Assembly (NCBI GenBank): GCA_902776645.1
Contig: CACYQT010000003.1
Location: 24,784 to 88,783, forward strand
Length of the DNA: 64,000 bases
Reading direction: 5' to 3'
DNA from: an uncultured bacterium
GTDB lineage: Bacteria > Verrucomicrobiota > Lentisphaeria > Oligosphaerales > Oligosphaeraceae
Shown here: positions 9,385 to 17,672 of the stretch, in pieces
Numbering within the stretch: the first letter of the stretch is position 1
Layout of the letters: each line of letters starts with the position of its first letter
Made by a program: the position numbers and the translations under genes
Notes under the pieces: model-generated
Told to the model about the DNA's origin: nothing
Database searches by the model: none
Seen by the model: the letters and a program-made list of their open reading frames with translations, nothing else

Positions 9385-9413
9385 CCTAGAATTCTAGAAT
9401 TCTAGATTCCTAG
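9385..9413. repeat. CTAGAATT array encoding the end of mutY
   Basis: Tandem CTAGAATT words fill the 30-base gap between two convergent genes and extend into the minus-strand mutY frame. They supply its last codons (LGI) and its TAG stop at 9402-9404. Confidence 0.85.
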
Positions 9414-10466
9414 TTTTTCAAAAATCTTGTGGTTCGCCTTCGGGAAGGCGTAGTCCTTCAGCTGTTCCTCCGTGATCCAATGCCATGGGCGGTCGCAGTT
9501 CGGCGTTGTCACATCCCCCTGCAATTCACAGCGAAACGCATGCATCGTGATCGAAAAATGGCTGTAGGCATGCTTCACCACCGCCAGTTTCTTTCCGACT
9601 TTCACCGGCAGTCCCGTCTCCTCCATGATTTCACGCTTGACGGCCTGCTGCGGCGTCTCGCCCTCCTCCAGTTTTCCGCCTGGAAACTCCCATAGCCCGC
9701 CGAGCATCTGGTCGTCTGAACGCTTCAGAATCAACAACTTGTCACCGTCATACACCAGTCCGACCGCCACATCGTAATGCGGCGGTTTCTTTTTCGGCGT
9801 CTTTTTCGGATAATCCTGCACGGCTCCGTTCTGAAACGTCTTGCACCATTTCGCCACAGGGCATTGATCGCAATCCGCCTCCGACGGTTTGCAGACAAGC
9901 GATCCAAGCTCCATCATCGCCTGATTGAACGTCCCCGGATGATCCGTCTTCTGAATGATTTCCGTCAATTCTTCAAAATACCGCGTCTTCACTTTCGGCA
10001 TGTCGATCGGCGTGTCGTCCATCGTCATGCGCGACCAGACGCGCAGCACATTGCCGTCGACGACGGGCACTTTCCGCCCGAAACCGATGCTCGCGACGGC
10101 CGCCGCCGTATAGTCGCCGACGCCCGGCAGTTTTTTCAGTTCGCCGAATTCGTCCGGAATCTCGCCGCCCAATTCCACAATCGCTTTCGCACAGGCATGC
10201 AGATGCCGCGCCCGCGAATAGTAACCCAATCCCTCCCAAAGCTTTAGAATCTGCTCTTCGGGAGCGGACGCCAAATCGCCGACCGTCGGGAACGCATGCA
10301 TGAAGCGATGGAAGTACGGAATCACCGTCACCACCTGCGTCTGCTGCAACATCACTTCGCTAACCAATATGCGGTAAGGACTTGCGTCTTCCCGCCATGG
10401 CATGGCCCGCTTGTTCTTCTCAAACCAGCCCATCAATGATTTCGGCCATTCTTCTTGCTTTTTCAT
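9402..10466 (-). CDS. mutY: A/G-specific adenine glycosylase MutY
   Basis: This 354-residue DNA repair enzyme removes adenine mispaired with 8-oxoguanine. The helix-hairpin-helix is LPGVGDYTAAAV (residues 113-124). Catalytic Glu37 (SEVMLQQTQ) and Asp137 (VVDGNVLRV) are present. Four cysteines at about 192, 199, 202 and 208 have the C-x6-C-x2-C-x5-C spacing of the 4Fe-4S cluster. A C-terminal NUDIX-type domain follows, with a nearly perfect Nudix box (GGKLEEGET..., REIMEETGL). I placed the start at 10466; an in-frame ATG nine codons upstream is possible. The three terminal residues are encoded by an intergenic repeat. Confidence 0.95.
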   Translation of the reverse strand: MKKQEEWPKSLMGWFEKNKRAMPWREDASPYRILVSEVMLQQTQVVTVIPYFHRFMHAFPTVGDLASAPEEQILKLWEGLGYYSRARHLHACAKAIVELGGEIPDEFGELKKLPGVGDYTAAAVASIGFGRKVPVVDGNVLRVWSRMTMDDTPIDMPKVKTRYFEELTEIIQKTDHPGTFNQAMMELGSLVCKPSEADCDQCPVAKWCKTFQNGAVQDYPKKTPKKKPPHYDVAVGLVYDGDKLLILKRSDDQMLGGLWEFPGGKLEEGETPQQAVKREIMEETGLPVKVGKKLAVVKHAYSHFSITMHAFRCELQGDVTTPNCDRPWHWITEEQLKDYAFPKANHKIFEKLGI

Positions 10467-10537
10467 CTGTCGGTCATCTCGTGCGATTATCATTCATTTT
10501 CTTGATTTTTCACACATGTTTTCCTTCCCTTTCTGTT

Positions 10538-10690
10538 GCGCGAAGCGCCTTTCAAACCGCCGAGCCGCCGGAGCCCATCTTGATGCTTTTTATCCGACAT
10601 ACTCTTCTTGAAGTGATCTTATCGGCAACAAGGGCTACGGCGGCGAGGCTTTCTGTGAAAAATCAGTGTATTCTGTGTTTTCTGTGGTTT
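10538..10690 (+). repeat. Interspersed covarying hairpin element, copy 1
   Basis: The element starts with a GAA-loop mini hairpin (GCGCGAAGCGC). The left arm (10559-10576) reads GCC, GA, GCCGCCG, GA, GCCC. The right arm (10632-10649) reads GGGC, TA, CGGCGGC, GA, GGC. The tail has about 10-bp TGTG words ending TGTGGTT. It lies between mutY and thrC in a 395-base gap with no gene. Copies 2-4 lie at 21.9, 35.6 and 54.4 kb. Confidence 0.8.
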
Positions 10691-10861
10691 CCTTCAAACA
10701 TTCAAGCAAAATTACCAATCAATCCTGCATTTTCAAGCCATTCCGGTTGATTTTTACCACGGCTCTTTCATTCGAAAATCAGTCCGTTCAATTGAATCTG
10801 CGCGGAGAAACATCATATTATAATTTGGTTGATTGTCATTTTCATTTGAAGGAATACAATT

Positions 10862-12253
10862 ATGAGCGCATTTTCAAGCTATATCAGCACACGGGGCGGC
10901 GTCGCTCCCGTTAATTTCGCACAGGCCGTCATGATGGGGCTCGCCGATGACGGCGGCCTCCTCATTCCGTCGCAAATACCGTCCATTGAGAAAGATACAT
11001 TGAACAGTTGGCGGTCGCTCACCTACCCCGAACTGGCCTGCGAAGTCATGCGTCCGTTCGTTGGAGACGCCATCCCCTATGACGATTTCAAACAGCTCGT
11101 CGCCAAAAGCTACGCGACGTTCCAGGCCGACGATGTCATTCCCGTCAAAAAGGTCGGAAAAGTCTTCATCTGCGAACTCTTCCACGGCCCGACACTGGCC
11201 TTTAAAGACGTTGCGCTTCAACTACTTGGAAATCTTTTTGAATATCTGCTCAAACGCGACGGCGGCAAGCTGAACATCATCGGCGCCACCAGCGGCGACA
11301 CAGGCAGCGCCGCCATCCACGGCGTCCGCGGCAAGCAGGGCATCGACATCTTCATCATGTTCCCGGACGGCCGCGTCAGTCCGTTGCAGGAACGCCAGAT
11401 GACCACCGTTCCGGACGCCAACGTCCACTGCATCGCCGTCAAAGGCACGTTCGACGACGGTCAGCGCGTCCTGAAGGAAGTCTTCAACGATCTTGATTTC
11501 AAGCGCTCCTATCATCTTGGCGCCGTCAATTCCGTCAACTGGGCCCGCGTTCTCGCGCAGGTCGTCTATTACTTCTGGGCGTCCTTCAAAGCGCAGAAAG
11601 AGACGGGAGCCGCCGCCGTCCAGATCGCCGTTCCCACAGGCAATTTCGGCGACATCTTCGCGGGCTACGTCGCCCTCCGCATGGGCGCCCCCATCCGCCG
11701 CCTCATCCTCGCCACGAATGAAAACGACATTCTCAGCCGTTTCTTCAACACAGGTGTCTATAGCCGCGGAAACGTCTGCCCCACGCTCAGCCCGAGCATG
11801 GACATCCAGGTGGCCTCCAACTTCGAACGCTATCTCTACTATCGCGTCGGCCAGAATCCGGAAAAGGTCCGCACCCTCATGGTGCAGTTCGCCGCCGAAA
11901 AGTCACTGACCATTAACGACGGCGGCGATGCCACGTTCGCGGCCGGCCGCGGCGACACGGCCATGACGCTGGACGCCATCAAACGCTACTACGATTCGGA
12001 CAAATATATTCTGGATCCGCACACCGCCGTCGGCGTCTCCGTCGCGGAAAAATTCCTTGCGGACGACATCCCGACGGTCTGTCTGGCGACCGCCCATCCC
12101 GCCAAATTCGCCGCCGCCATCCAGAAGGCTCTCGGGCAGGATCTGGCCCATCATCCCACGCTGGACGCATTGGTCAATCTTCCGACGCGCCGCGTCACGC
12201 TCGATCCGCAGAAGGACGTCATTGAAAAATACGTCTCGGATTGTCTGAAGTAG
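10862..12253 (+). CDS. thrC: Threonine synthase
   Basis: This 463-residue PLP enzyme converts O-phosphohomoserine to threonine, the last step of that pathway. The PLP lysine is Lys115 in FHGPTLAFKDVALQLLGN, and the phosphate-binding loop reads GATSGDTGSAAIHG. The length and the N-terminal YISTRGG match the longer threonine synthase class. A GAAGGAA site precedes the ATG, and a TATAAT box stands at 10819-10824. It is transcribed alone, divergent from mutY, with the alpha-fucosidase gene following on the same strand after 43 bases. Confidence 0.96.
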   Translation: MSAFSSYISTRGGVAPVNFAQAVMMGLADDGGLLIPSQIPSIEKDTLNSWRSLTYPELACEVMRPFVGDAIPYDDFKQLVAKSYATFQADDVIPVKKVGKVFICELFHGPTLAFKDVALQLLGNLFEYLLKRDGGKLNIIGATSGDTGSAAIHGVRGKQGIDIFIMFPDGRVSPLQERQMTTVPDANVHCIAVKGTFDDGQRVLKEVFNDLDFKRSYHLGAVNSVNWARVLAQVVYYFWASFKAQKETGAAAVQIAVPTGNFGDIFAGYVALRMGAPIRRLILATNENDILSRFFNTGVYSRGNVCPTLSPSMDIQVASNFERYLYYRVGQNPEKVRTLMVQFAAEKSLTINDGGDATFAAGRGDTAMTLDAIKRYYDSDKYILDPHTAVGVSVAEKFLADDIPTVCLATAHPAKFAAAIQKALGQDLAHHPTLDALVNLPTRRVTLDPQKDVIEKYVSDCLK

Positions 12254-12296
12254 TTAAGTTCCAGGACACTAGAATCCTCGTTCATTTTCCACGAAC

Positions 12297-13361
12297 ATGA
12301 CCGCCACCCCCTGCCCCAAATACCTTCTGCCCTACGCGGACCTTTGGCAAAAGAACCACAAGGAGGCCATTCTCGCATGGTTCAAAGACGCGAAATTCGG
12401 CCTTTTCCTCCACTACGGCCTGTATTCGTTGCTCCATCGCCATGAATGGACCATGTTCATGGACAAGATTCCGCTCGCGAAATACGAACAGCTTGCGACG
12501 CAGTTCACCGCCCATCATTTCGACGCGGACGCCATTACGGATCTCGCCCTCGCGGCCGGCATGAAATACATCAATCTGACGACATGCCATCACGAAGGCT
12601 TCTGCCTGTGGGACTCCCAAATCGAGCCGTTCAACGTCATGAACACGCCCTGCGGCCGCGATCTTGTCGGCGAACTCAGCGCAGCCTGCGACCGCAAAGG
12701 CCTCGGCTTCTTCGCCTACTACACGTTCATGCAGAGCTGGCGTCATCCGTATTTCGTCGATCGGTCCGTTTTGAAGACGGCACGGCCGGACTATCCGACG
12801 CCCGAGCCGCGCTATCTATATAAAAAGAAGGAAGATTTCGCCCGCTACATCGACTACATCAACGACGTCATGGACGAACTGCTCTCCAACTACAAAATCA
12901 CGGGCATCTGGCTGGATCTCATCTCCGCATGGTGGTGCATGGGAGAGGATTACATTCCCATCGAGGACATCTACGCCCGCATCCGCAAGAACCATCCGGA
13001 CGTGCTGATCTCATGGAAGCAAGGCGCCACGGGAACGGAGGATTTCGCGTCGCCGGAAAACAACTTCGAAAGCGCCGTCGAAAACGCCCGCAAGAATTTC
13101 GGCGACGCGGGGGCGGAACGCGCACAGCGCGGCTTCGCGGGCAACATGCACAAGCATAACGAAGTCTGCTCCAGCATCCAACGCGGCACATGGGGCTACT
13201 GTCCGCTCTACGAAAACCGCACGGCGGACGAACTCCGCGCTTTCTTGAAAGACACCAACGCGAAGAACTGCAATCTCCTTCTCAACGCAGGCCCCATGGC
13301 CGACGGCGCCATCAGCCCAATCCATCAGAAAATCCTGCTGGACATAATGCATAATGCATAA
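12297..13361 (+). CDS. Cytoplasmic alpha-L-fucosidase, GH29
   Basis: This 354-residue protein fits GH29. It has WFKDAKFGLFLHYGLYS near the N-terminus, the histidine pair in TCHHEGF (residues 97-102), and Asp207 in ITGIWLDLIS as the likely nucleophile. GH29 enzymes release fucose from glycans. It lacks a signal peptide and the C-terminal beta-sandwich, so it should act on short imported sugars. No ribosome site is visible. The last four residues, MHNA, and the stop come from the heptamer array that begins inside the gene. The fucose linkage is not deducible. Confidence 0.85.
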   Translation: MTATPCPKYLLPYADLWQKNHKEAILAWFKDAKFGLFLHYGLYSLLHRHEWTMFMDKIPLAKYEQLATQFTAHHFDADAITDLALAAGMKYINLTTCHHEGFCLWDSQIEPFNVMNTPCGRDLVGELSAACDRKGLGFFAYYTFMQSWRHPYFVDRSVLKTARPDYPTPEPRYLYKKKEDFARYIDYINDVMDELLSNYKITGIWLDLISAWWCMGEDYIPIEDIYARIRKNHPDVLISWKQGATGTEDFASPENNFESAVENARKNFGDAGAERAQRGFAGNMHKHNEVCSSIQRGTWGYCPLYENRTADELRAFLKDTNAKNCNLLLNAGPMADGAISPIHQKILLDIMHNA

Positions 13362-13473
13362 TTCATAATGCATAATTAACAATTAACAATTTATCTAGCG
13401 CCTCTAGCGCCTCTAGCACCTCCAGAGGTTCCAGAACTTCCAGAACTTCCAGAAAAATTGTTAATTGTTAATT
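13343..13473. repeat. Composite of three tandem-repeat families filling a convergent gap
   Basis: From left to right: ATAATGC/ATAATTC heptamers and TAACAAT heptamers (13343-13391), then 9-bp words CCTCTAGCG grading into TTCCAGAAC (13393-13455), then AATTGTT heptamers (13455-13473). The array starts inside the fucosidase frame and ends two bases before the heparinase stop codon. No unique sequence remains in the gap. Confidence 0.9.
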
Positions 13474-13474
13474 C

Positions 13475-15853
13475 CTATTTCAGCCCCATCTTCACGCGGA
13501 ACAACGCCTTGCCGTCTTCCGTGGCGGTCGCCACGACTTCCACGCGGCGCGCGTTCTTGTTCATGGAATTCCCCTTGAACTCAGGCTGCGGAACCGTCAC
13601 ATCGACGACGCGGACTTCGCCGCCGTTCAGCGTCTCCGTCACGAAACGCTTTTCGCCATTCACAAGCGTCACGGACTTATCGTCATACGCCTCCACTTTC
13701 TGCTGCGTCGTGAAGCCCCAGACAACCTTCACGCCGGGCTTCAGACCCGTCAGTTCGTCCGTCACTGTCACGACGCCTTCAGGCGAAAGCTCCACTTTGC
13801 GGATGGCCGACTTGCAGTCCTTCGCGTACAGCGACGTCAAATCCATGACGGTGCAGGCGGGTGTTTCCGTAATATTCATGAACATGCCGAAGCCTCTGAC
13901 GATCTGCGGCTGGTCGTCGATGACCAGCGTATTATGGCTCTTGTTGTTCAGGCGGAACAACTTCCAGCGGTCGCTATCCTGCGCCGCGCTCCACAAATTC
14001 AGCCCCATGGACTCGATGCGATGATAGCCTTCCGCGCCTAAATCACACGCCCAGCGGACTTTGGCGGCGTCCAGCACGAACGAGCCGCCGTCCATGTGGC
14101 CATGCGGGCCGCCGGGGCTGCCGCCCTTCAGACCGATATACGTCGCTTTCTCATTATCCCATGTGTTGCGCATGACGACGATCGGCACGGGGCCGCCGCC
14201 ATTCCAGACGAGCGGCCTCTGGCTGACAGCGGATTCCACGCCGTCTGGCTTTTCGAACAGCCAGAAGAACATGTACGCATGGAACCAGTCTTGACGCGGC
14301 TTTTCGTTGCAATAGATTTCAAATCGTTCGCGTTCATAGCCTTCCACCAATTCCGGCTGGTTGAATCGCTTCGCGAACCACCACACGCTGCCCATGCGGC
14401 TGCGGCCGCCAGCGCCACCGTCGGCATAGTTGAACACGATGCCGGATGGCCCAGTCGCATAGTCGAAATAACCGCCCGTCTCCTTGAAGCCCTTCAGTTC
14501 CGACAGGCCGAAATCCGTTCCGAAGGCATGGTCCATGATGGCCAGCCCCAACACGTTGTAGCCTGTGCCGTACTCCCAGTAACCAGGGCCTTCCGGATAA
14601 TTGCCGTTCGGCTCGTAGGCGCGCATCGGAATCGCCATGTTCGTGATGTCTTCGTAGGCTTGCGTCAGGCATGCGCCAAAATCCACATCTGCCGTTGCGA
14701 CCGCCCCAGCCAGCATGCCCGTGTGGCAGACCTGCCCCCAGTTGTTGGAGGCGCGACGCCATCCCGCACCCGCTCCCGATGACTTGATGCCCTTCCGCAG
14801 GATCGCCTCCGCGAATGACTTGCGATCTTCTTCCGTCAATTCGTTGTACAGCCAATCATAGCCTGTGGCGATTGCGAGCGTCATTTCGCCGACATCCAGA
14901 TAATGGCTTGGATTCCAATCGCTAAACGACGCGATGGCCCGCAACTCCTTGACACAACGATCCAAATAACTCGCATTTCCCGTCAACCGATAACTCAACG
15001 CCAACGTCGAAACACGGTACACCGCCGAGCGGGACACGCCCAGCAGACGACGTCCTTCCAGCTTGCGCTCCACGGGCGGAACGTCCATCAGCGAATCCGC
15101 CAAAACGCACAAATGATCGCGCATACGGCGGCGCATGCCGTTGCCTTCCGCCTCTTTCTTCAACGCCTCGAACTCCTCCGCGCTCGCGAACAGACGCGGA
15201 TGCGGCATCGCCGCCGCTTTTTTCATGACTGCTTCAACCTGTTCCATTTCAACCTTCAAGCTCCTTCTGTCACGTTTTCGTTGACCATGTATGATGACGT
15301 CTTCGTTTTTCAAATATTCCTTCGCCTCTTTTTCCGCCAGTTCGAACAAATCGAAACTGTCCAGATCGGCATCGCCCTTTCCGGCGACCGCCGTGTGGAT
15401 GCGCAGTTCCCAGAACACCGCCGTCGGAGGCGCCATGGCCTGTGTCGAAAACATCTGCCATTCCTTCGTCGCCTTAAAGTGGTAGATCATCTCGCCACGT
15501 TGGACGGATGTAAGATGCACGCCTTTCGCGTCGTAGAAATTCCAATGGATCGCCACACAGCCTGAATTGGTGGCCGTCCGCGCACGGAATTTCAGCTGAT
15601 AAACCTTTCCCGCCGTTACGGGTTTTCTCGTGGAGAAGAACACGTCGCCGCCTCTGGTGGTCGATTGATCAACGACGCGCAACCCGTATTTTCCATGGGA
15701 AGCGGCCTCCGGAATGATGGTCGAAATCTCTCCTTTGTCATGGATGTTCCAGTTCTTGTCCTTCTTCTCGAAGTCCGCGTTGTCCAACGGGATACGCACG
15801 GCGGCATGTACCATCACCTCTAACAGAAGCAAACAAATTAGCAATTTTTTCAT
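13475..15853 (-). CDS. Exported heparinase II/III family polysaccharide lyase
   Basis: This 792-residue protein starts with a signal peptide (MKKLLICLLLLEVMVHA) behind an AAGGA site. Residues of roughly 20-170 form a beta-sandwich carbohydrate-binding-like domain. An alpha-alpha toroid follows (YRVSTLALSYRLTGN, MTLAIATGYDWLYNEL). The C-terminal part has the heparinase II/III-like sheet signature GPHGHMDGGSFVLDA and then GYHRIE. Families with this fold cleave uronic-acid polysaccharides by beta-elimination. The substrate (heparin-, alginate- or ulvan-like) cannot be told. It probably acts in the periplasm or outside the cell. Confidence 0.87.
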   Translation of the reverse strand: MKKLLICLLLLEVMVHAAVRIPLDNADFEKKDKNWNIHDKGEISTIIPEAASHGKYGLRVVDQSTTRGGDVFFSTRKPVTAGKVYQLKFRARTATNSGCVAIHWNFYDAKGVHLTSVQRGEMIYHFKATKEWQMFSTQAMAPPTAVFWELRIHTAVAGKGDADLDSFDLFELAEKEAKEYLKNEDVIIHGQRKRDRRSLKVEMEQVEAVMKKAAAMPHPRLFASAEEFEALKKEAEGNGMRRRMRDHLCVLADSLMDVPPVERKLEGRRLLGVSRSAVYRVSTLALSYRLTGNASYLDRCVKELRAIASFSDWNPSHYLDVGEMTLAIATGYDWLYNELTEEDRKSFAEAILRKGIKSSGAGAGWRRASNNWGQVCHTGMLAGAVATADVDFGACLTQAYEDITNMAIPMRAYEPNGNYPEGPGYWEYGTGYNVLGLAIMDHAFGTDFGLSELKGFKETGGYFDYATGPSGIVFNYADGGAGGRSRMGSVWWFAKRFNQPELVEGYERERFEIYCNEKPRQDWFHAYMFFWLFEKPDGVESAVSQRPLVWNGGGPVPIVVMRNTWDNEKATYIGLKGGSPGGPHGHMDGGSFVLDAAKVRWACDLGAEGYHRIESMGLNLWSAAQDSDRWKLFRLNNKSHNTLVIDDQPQIVRGFGMFMNITETPACTVMDLTSLYAKDCKSAIRKVELSPEGVVTVTDELTGLKPGVKVVWGFTTQQKVEAYDDKSVTLVNGEKRFVTETLNGGEVRVVDVTVPQPEFKGNSMNKNARRVEVVATATEDGKALFRVKMGLK

Positions 15854-15871
15854 AGATTTTTCCTTTTTGCT

Positions 15872-15921
15872 TTTCTAGAACTCTAGAATTCTAGTCTTCT
15901 AGAATCCTAGAATCTCTAGAA
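15872..15921. repeat. CTAGAATT-type array
   Basis: Six or more 8-9 bp CTAGAA words lie directly upstream of the heparinase gene and after the UbiB-family gene on the same strand. A GCCGCC-TTC-GGCGGC hairpin at 15940-15954 abuts the UbiB-family stop codon; it lacks a T-tract. Confidence 0.8.
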
Positions 15922-15954
15922 CCTTCCTAAAGCCATAAGCGCCGCCTTCGGCGG

Positions 15955-17652
15955 CTAGCCTCTATGTTTCATCATATCCCACAGCAGCAAAACTCCGCCT
16001 ACGGCGGACACGACATACCCCAGCAGCCCCATGATGGACGTGCCGTACCAATGCGGCTTCGGATTCGCATGCACGACAATCGACGAACCGACCAGCATCG
16101 CCGCCAGCACGATCGCCGCCGCCAGGCGGTTGAACACGCCGTCGAACACTTTGCTCAGATTCGTCATCCCCTGCACGGTATGTTCAAGATGGATTTTGCC
16201 ATGAAGCAATTGCTTCAGCAACTGCCGCACGTCGCGCGGCGCGTCATCCATCAGTTCGCCGATTTCATGCTTGTATGTCTTCAAACGTTTCAAGGCGGTC
16301 ATCGGATTCATCTGCTCCAGCAGCAGCTTCTCCGCGAACGGCTGGATCTGCTTCATCAGCTCGAAGTTCGGATTCATGTCCCGTCCAAGCTTGTCGCTCA
16401 TGGCCAACGCCTTGAACATCATATAGATATGCGGCTTCAGGAACATGCCCTGCCGATAGCACAGCTGATAGAGGTCATGCAGGGCGGAATTAATATCCAG
16501 ATTGTTCAGACGGCGATGGAGATGCTGGTCGGCGAACGCTCCAAGATCACGCTCCAGTTCGCCCATGTCAGGCTCTCCGTCGTGTTCCGTCAACGCCACC
16601 AGCACTCGTGCACAGGATTTGAAATCGCCTGCGACAAGATACATCATCATGTCGCCGAACAACTTGCGTTCATCGACCGTGATGCGTCCCACATTGCCGA
16701 AATCAATGTAGCAGATGGTTGACGGCAATTGGAAAAACATGTTGCCCGGATGCGGATCCGCATGGAAGAAGCCGTAGTCGAAGAACTGCTCCAGAAGCAG
16801 ATTCGCGCCAAGTTCGCTCAGTTTCACCAGATCCGCTCCGGCCGCACGCAGTTCGTCCAGATTCGTCGCCTTGATGCCGCGCACAAATTCCATCGTCAGA
16901 ATCTGCTTCGTGCAATATTCTTCGTAAACCCATGGGATATGGATACCTTCGCGATTCTTGAACTGATGTGCGAAACGCATCTGGTTCGCCATTTCGCGTG
17001 AAAAATCCAACTCCTGCTCAAGCGAATTCTTGAATTCCTCCACGATTTTCACGGGTCGCAGGAAGCCGAGCTCTTCGCTGTGGCGCTCCAAGGCGGCCGC
17101 CAGCTGCACAAGTATCTCCAAATCAAGCCGCATGCTCTGCGCAATGCCCGGCCGCTGGATTTTCACGAAAACCTCCGTCCCGTCCTTCAGCTTCGCAAGA
17201 TGGCCCTGCGCCATGGAGGCCGCGCCGACGGGATGTTCGTCGAATTCGGAGAACACATCCTCCAGTTCACGGCCAAGTTCCGTACGAATCTGCTGGCGGA
17301 CAAGATCCATGCCGAACGGCGGCACATTGTCCTGCAACTTGCTGAATTCATGCACGAAATCCGGCGGAATCATATCCTGCCGTTGCGCAAGTACTTGGCC
17401 CAGTTTCACAAACGTCGGGCCAAGCTCCACGAAGGCCATGCGCAGGCGTTCGGGCATGCTGTATTTGGCGGCGATTTCCGTCGTCTCGTCCTTTCGCCAC
17501 GGCATGAACAACCGCTTCATAGCCTGCGGCACGCGTTCGCGCAAGGAAATCGTGTCGAAACCGTACTTGAACAGCACGCGCAGGATGTGGCGGAAACGGC
17601 TCAGCCGCCGATACGCCTGCGGAAGATGTCGGATGGTGTCAAAACTACCCAT
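15955..17652 (-). CDS. ABC1/UbiB family atypical kinase
   Basis: This 565-residue protein has the family motifs KLGQVLAQRQDMIP (the KxGQ motif), the lysine in EVFVKIQRPG, HADPHPGNMF and IDFGNVG. Two hydrophobic segments close the C-terminus (about residues 505-525 and 540-560), so it is anchored in the membrane. UbiB proteins are ATPases that support biosynthesis of ubiquinone or other isoprenoid lipids. No quinone genes are adjacent, so the target lipid is open. There is no visible ribosome site. It lies between the heparinase and the esterase genes on the same strand. Confidence 0.9.
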   Translation of the reverse strand: MGSFDTIRHLPQAYRRLSRFRHILRVLFKYGFDTISLRERVPQAMKRLFMPWRKDETTEIAAKYSMPERLRMAFVELGPTFVKLGQVLAQRQDMIPPDFVHEFSKLQDNVPPFGMDLVRQQIRTELGRELEDVFSEFDEHPVGAASMAQGHLAKLKDGTEVFVKIQRPGIAQSMRLDLEILVQLAAALERHSEELGFLRPVKIVEEFKNSLEQELDFSREMANQMRFAHQFKNREGIHIPWVYEEYCTKQILTMEFVRGIKATNLDELRAAGADLVKLSELGANLLLEQFFDYGFFHADPHPGNMFFQLPSTICYIDFGNVGRITVDERKLFGDMMMYLVAGDFKSCARVLVALTEHDGEPDMGELERDLGAFADQHLHRRLNNLDINSALHDLYQLCYRQGMFLKPHIYMMFKALAMSDKLGRDMNPNFELMKQIQPFAEKLLLEQMNPMTALKRLKTYKHEIGELMDDAPRDVRQLLKQLLHGKIHLEHTVQGMTNLSKVFDGVFNRLAAAIVLAAMLVGSSIVVHANPKPHWYGTSIMGLLGYVVSAVGGVLLLWDMMKHRG

Positions 17653-17672
17653 AACTTATTGTCACAAAGAGG

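Noticed and set aside
15940..15954. Terminator after the UbiB-family gene
   Set aside because: The GCCGCC-TTC-GGCGGC stem lacks a T-tract on either strand, so I treat it as one of the interspersed palindromes.
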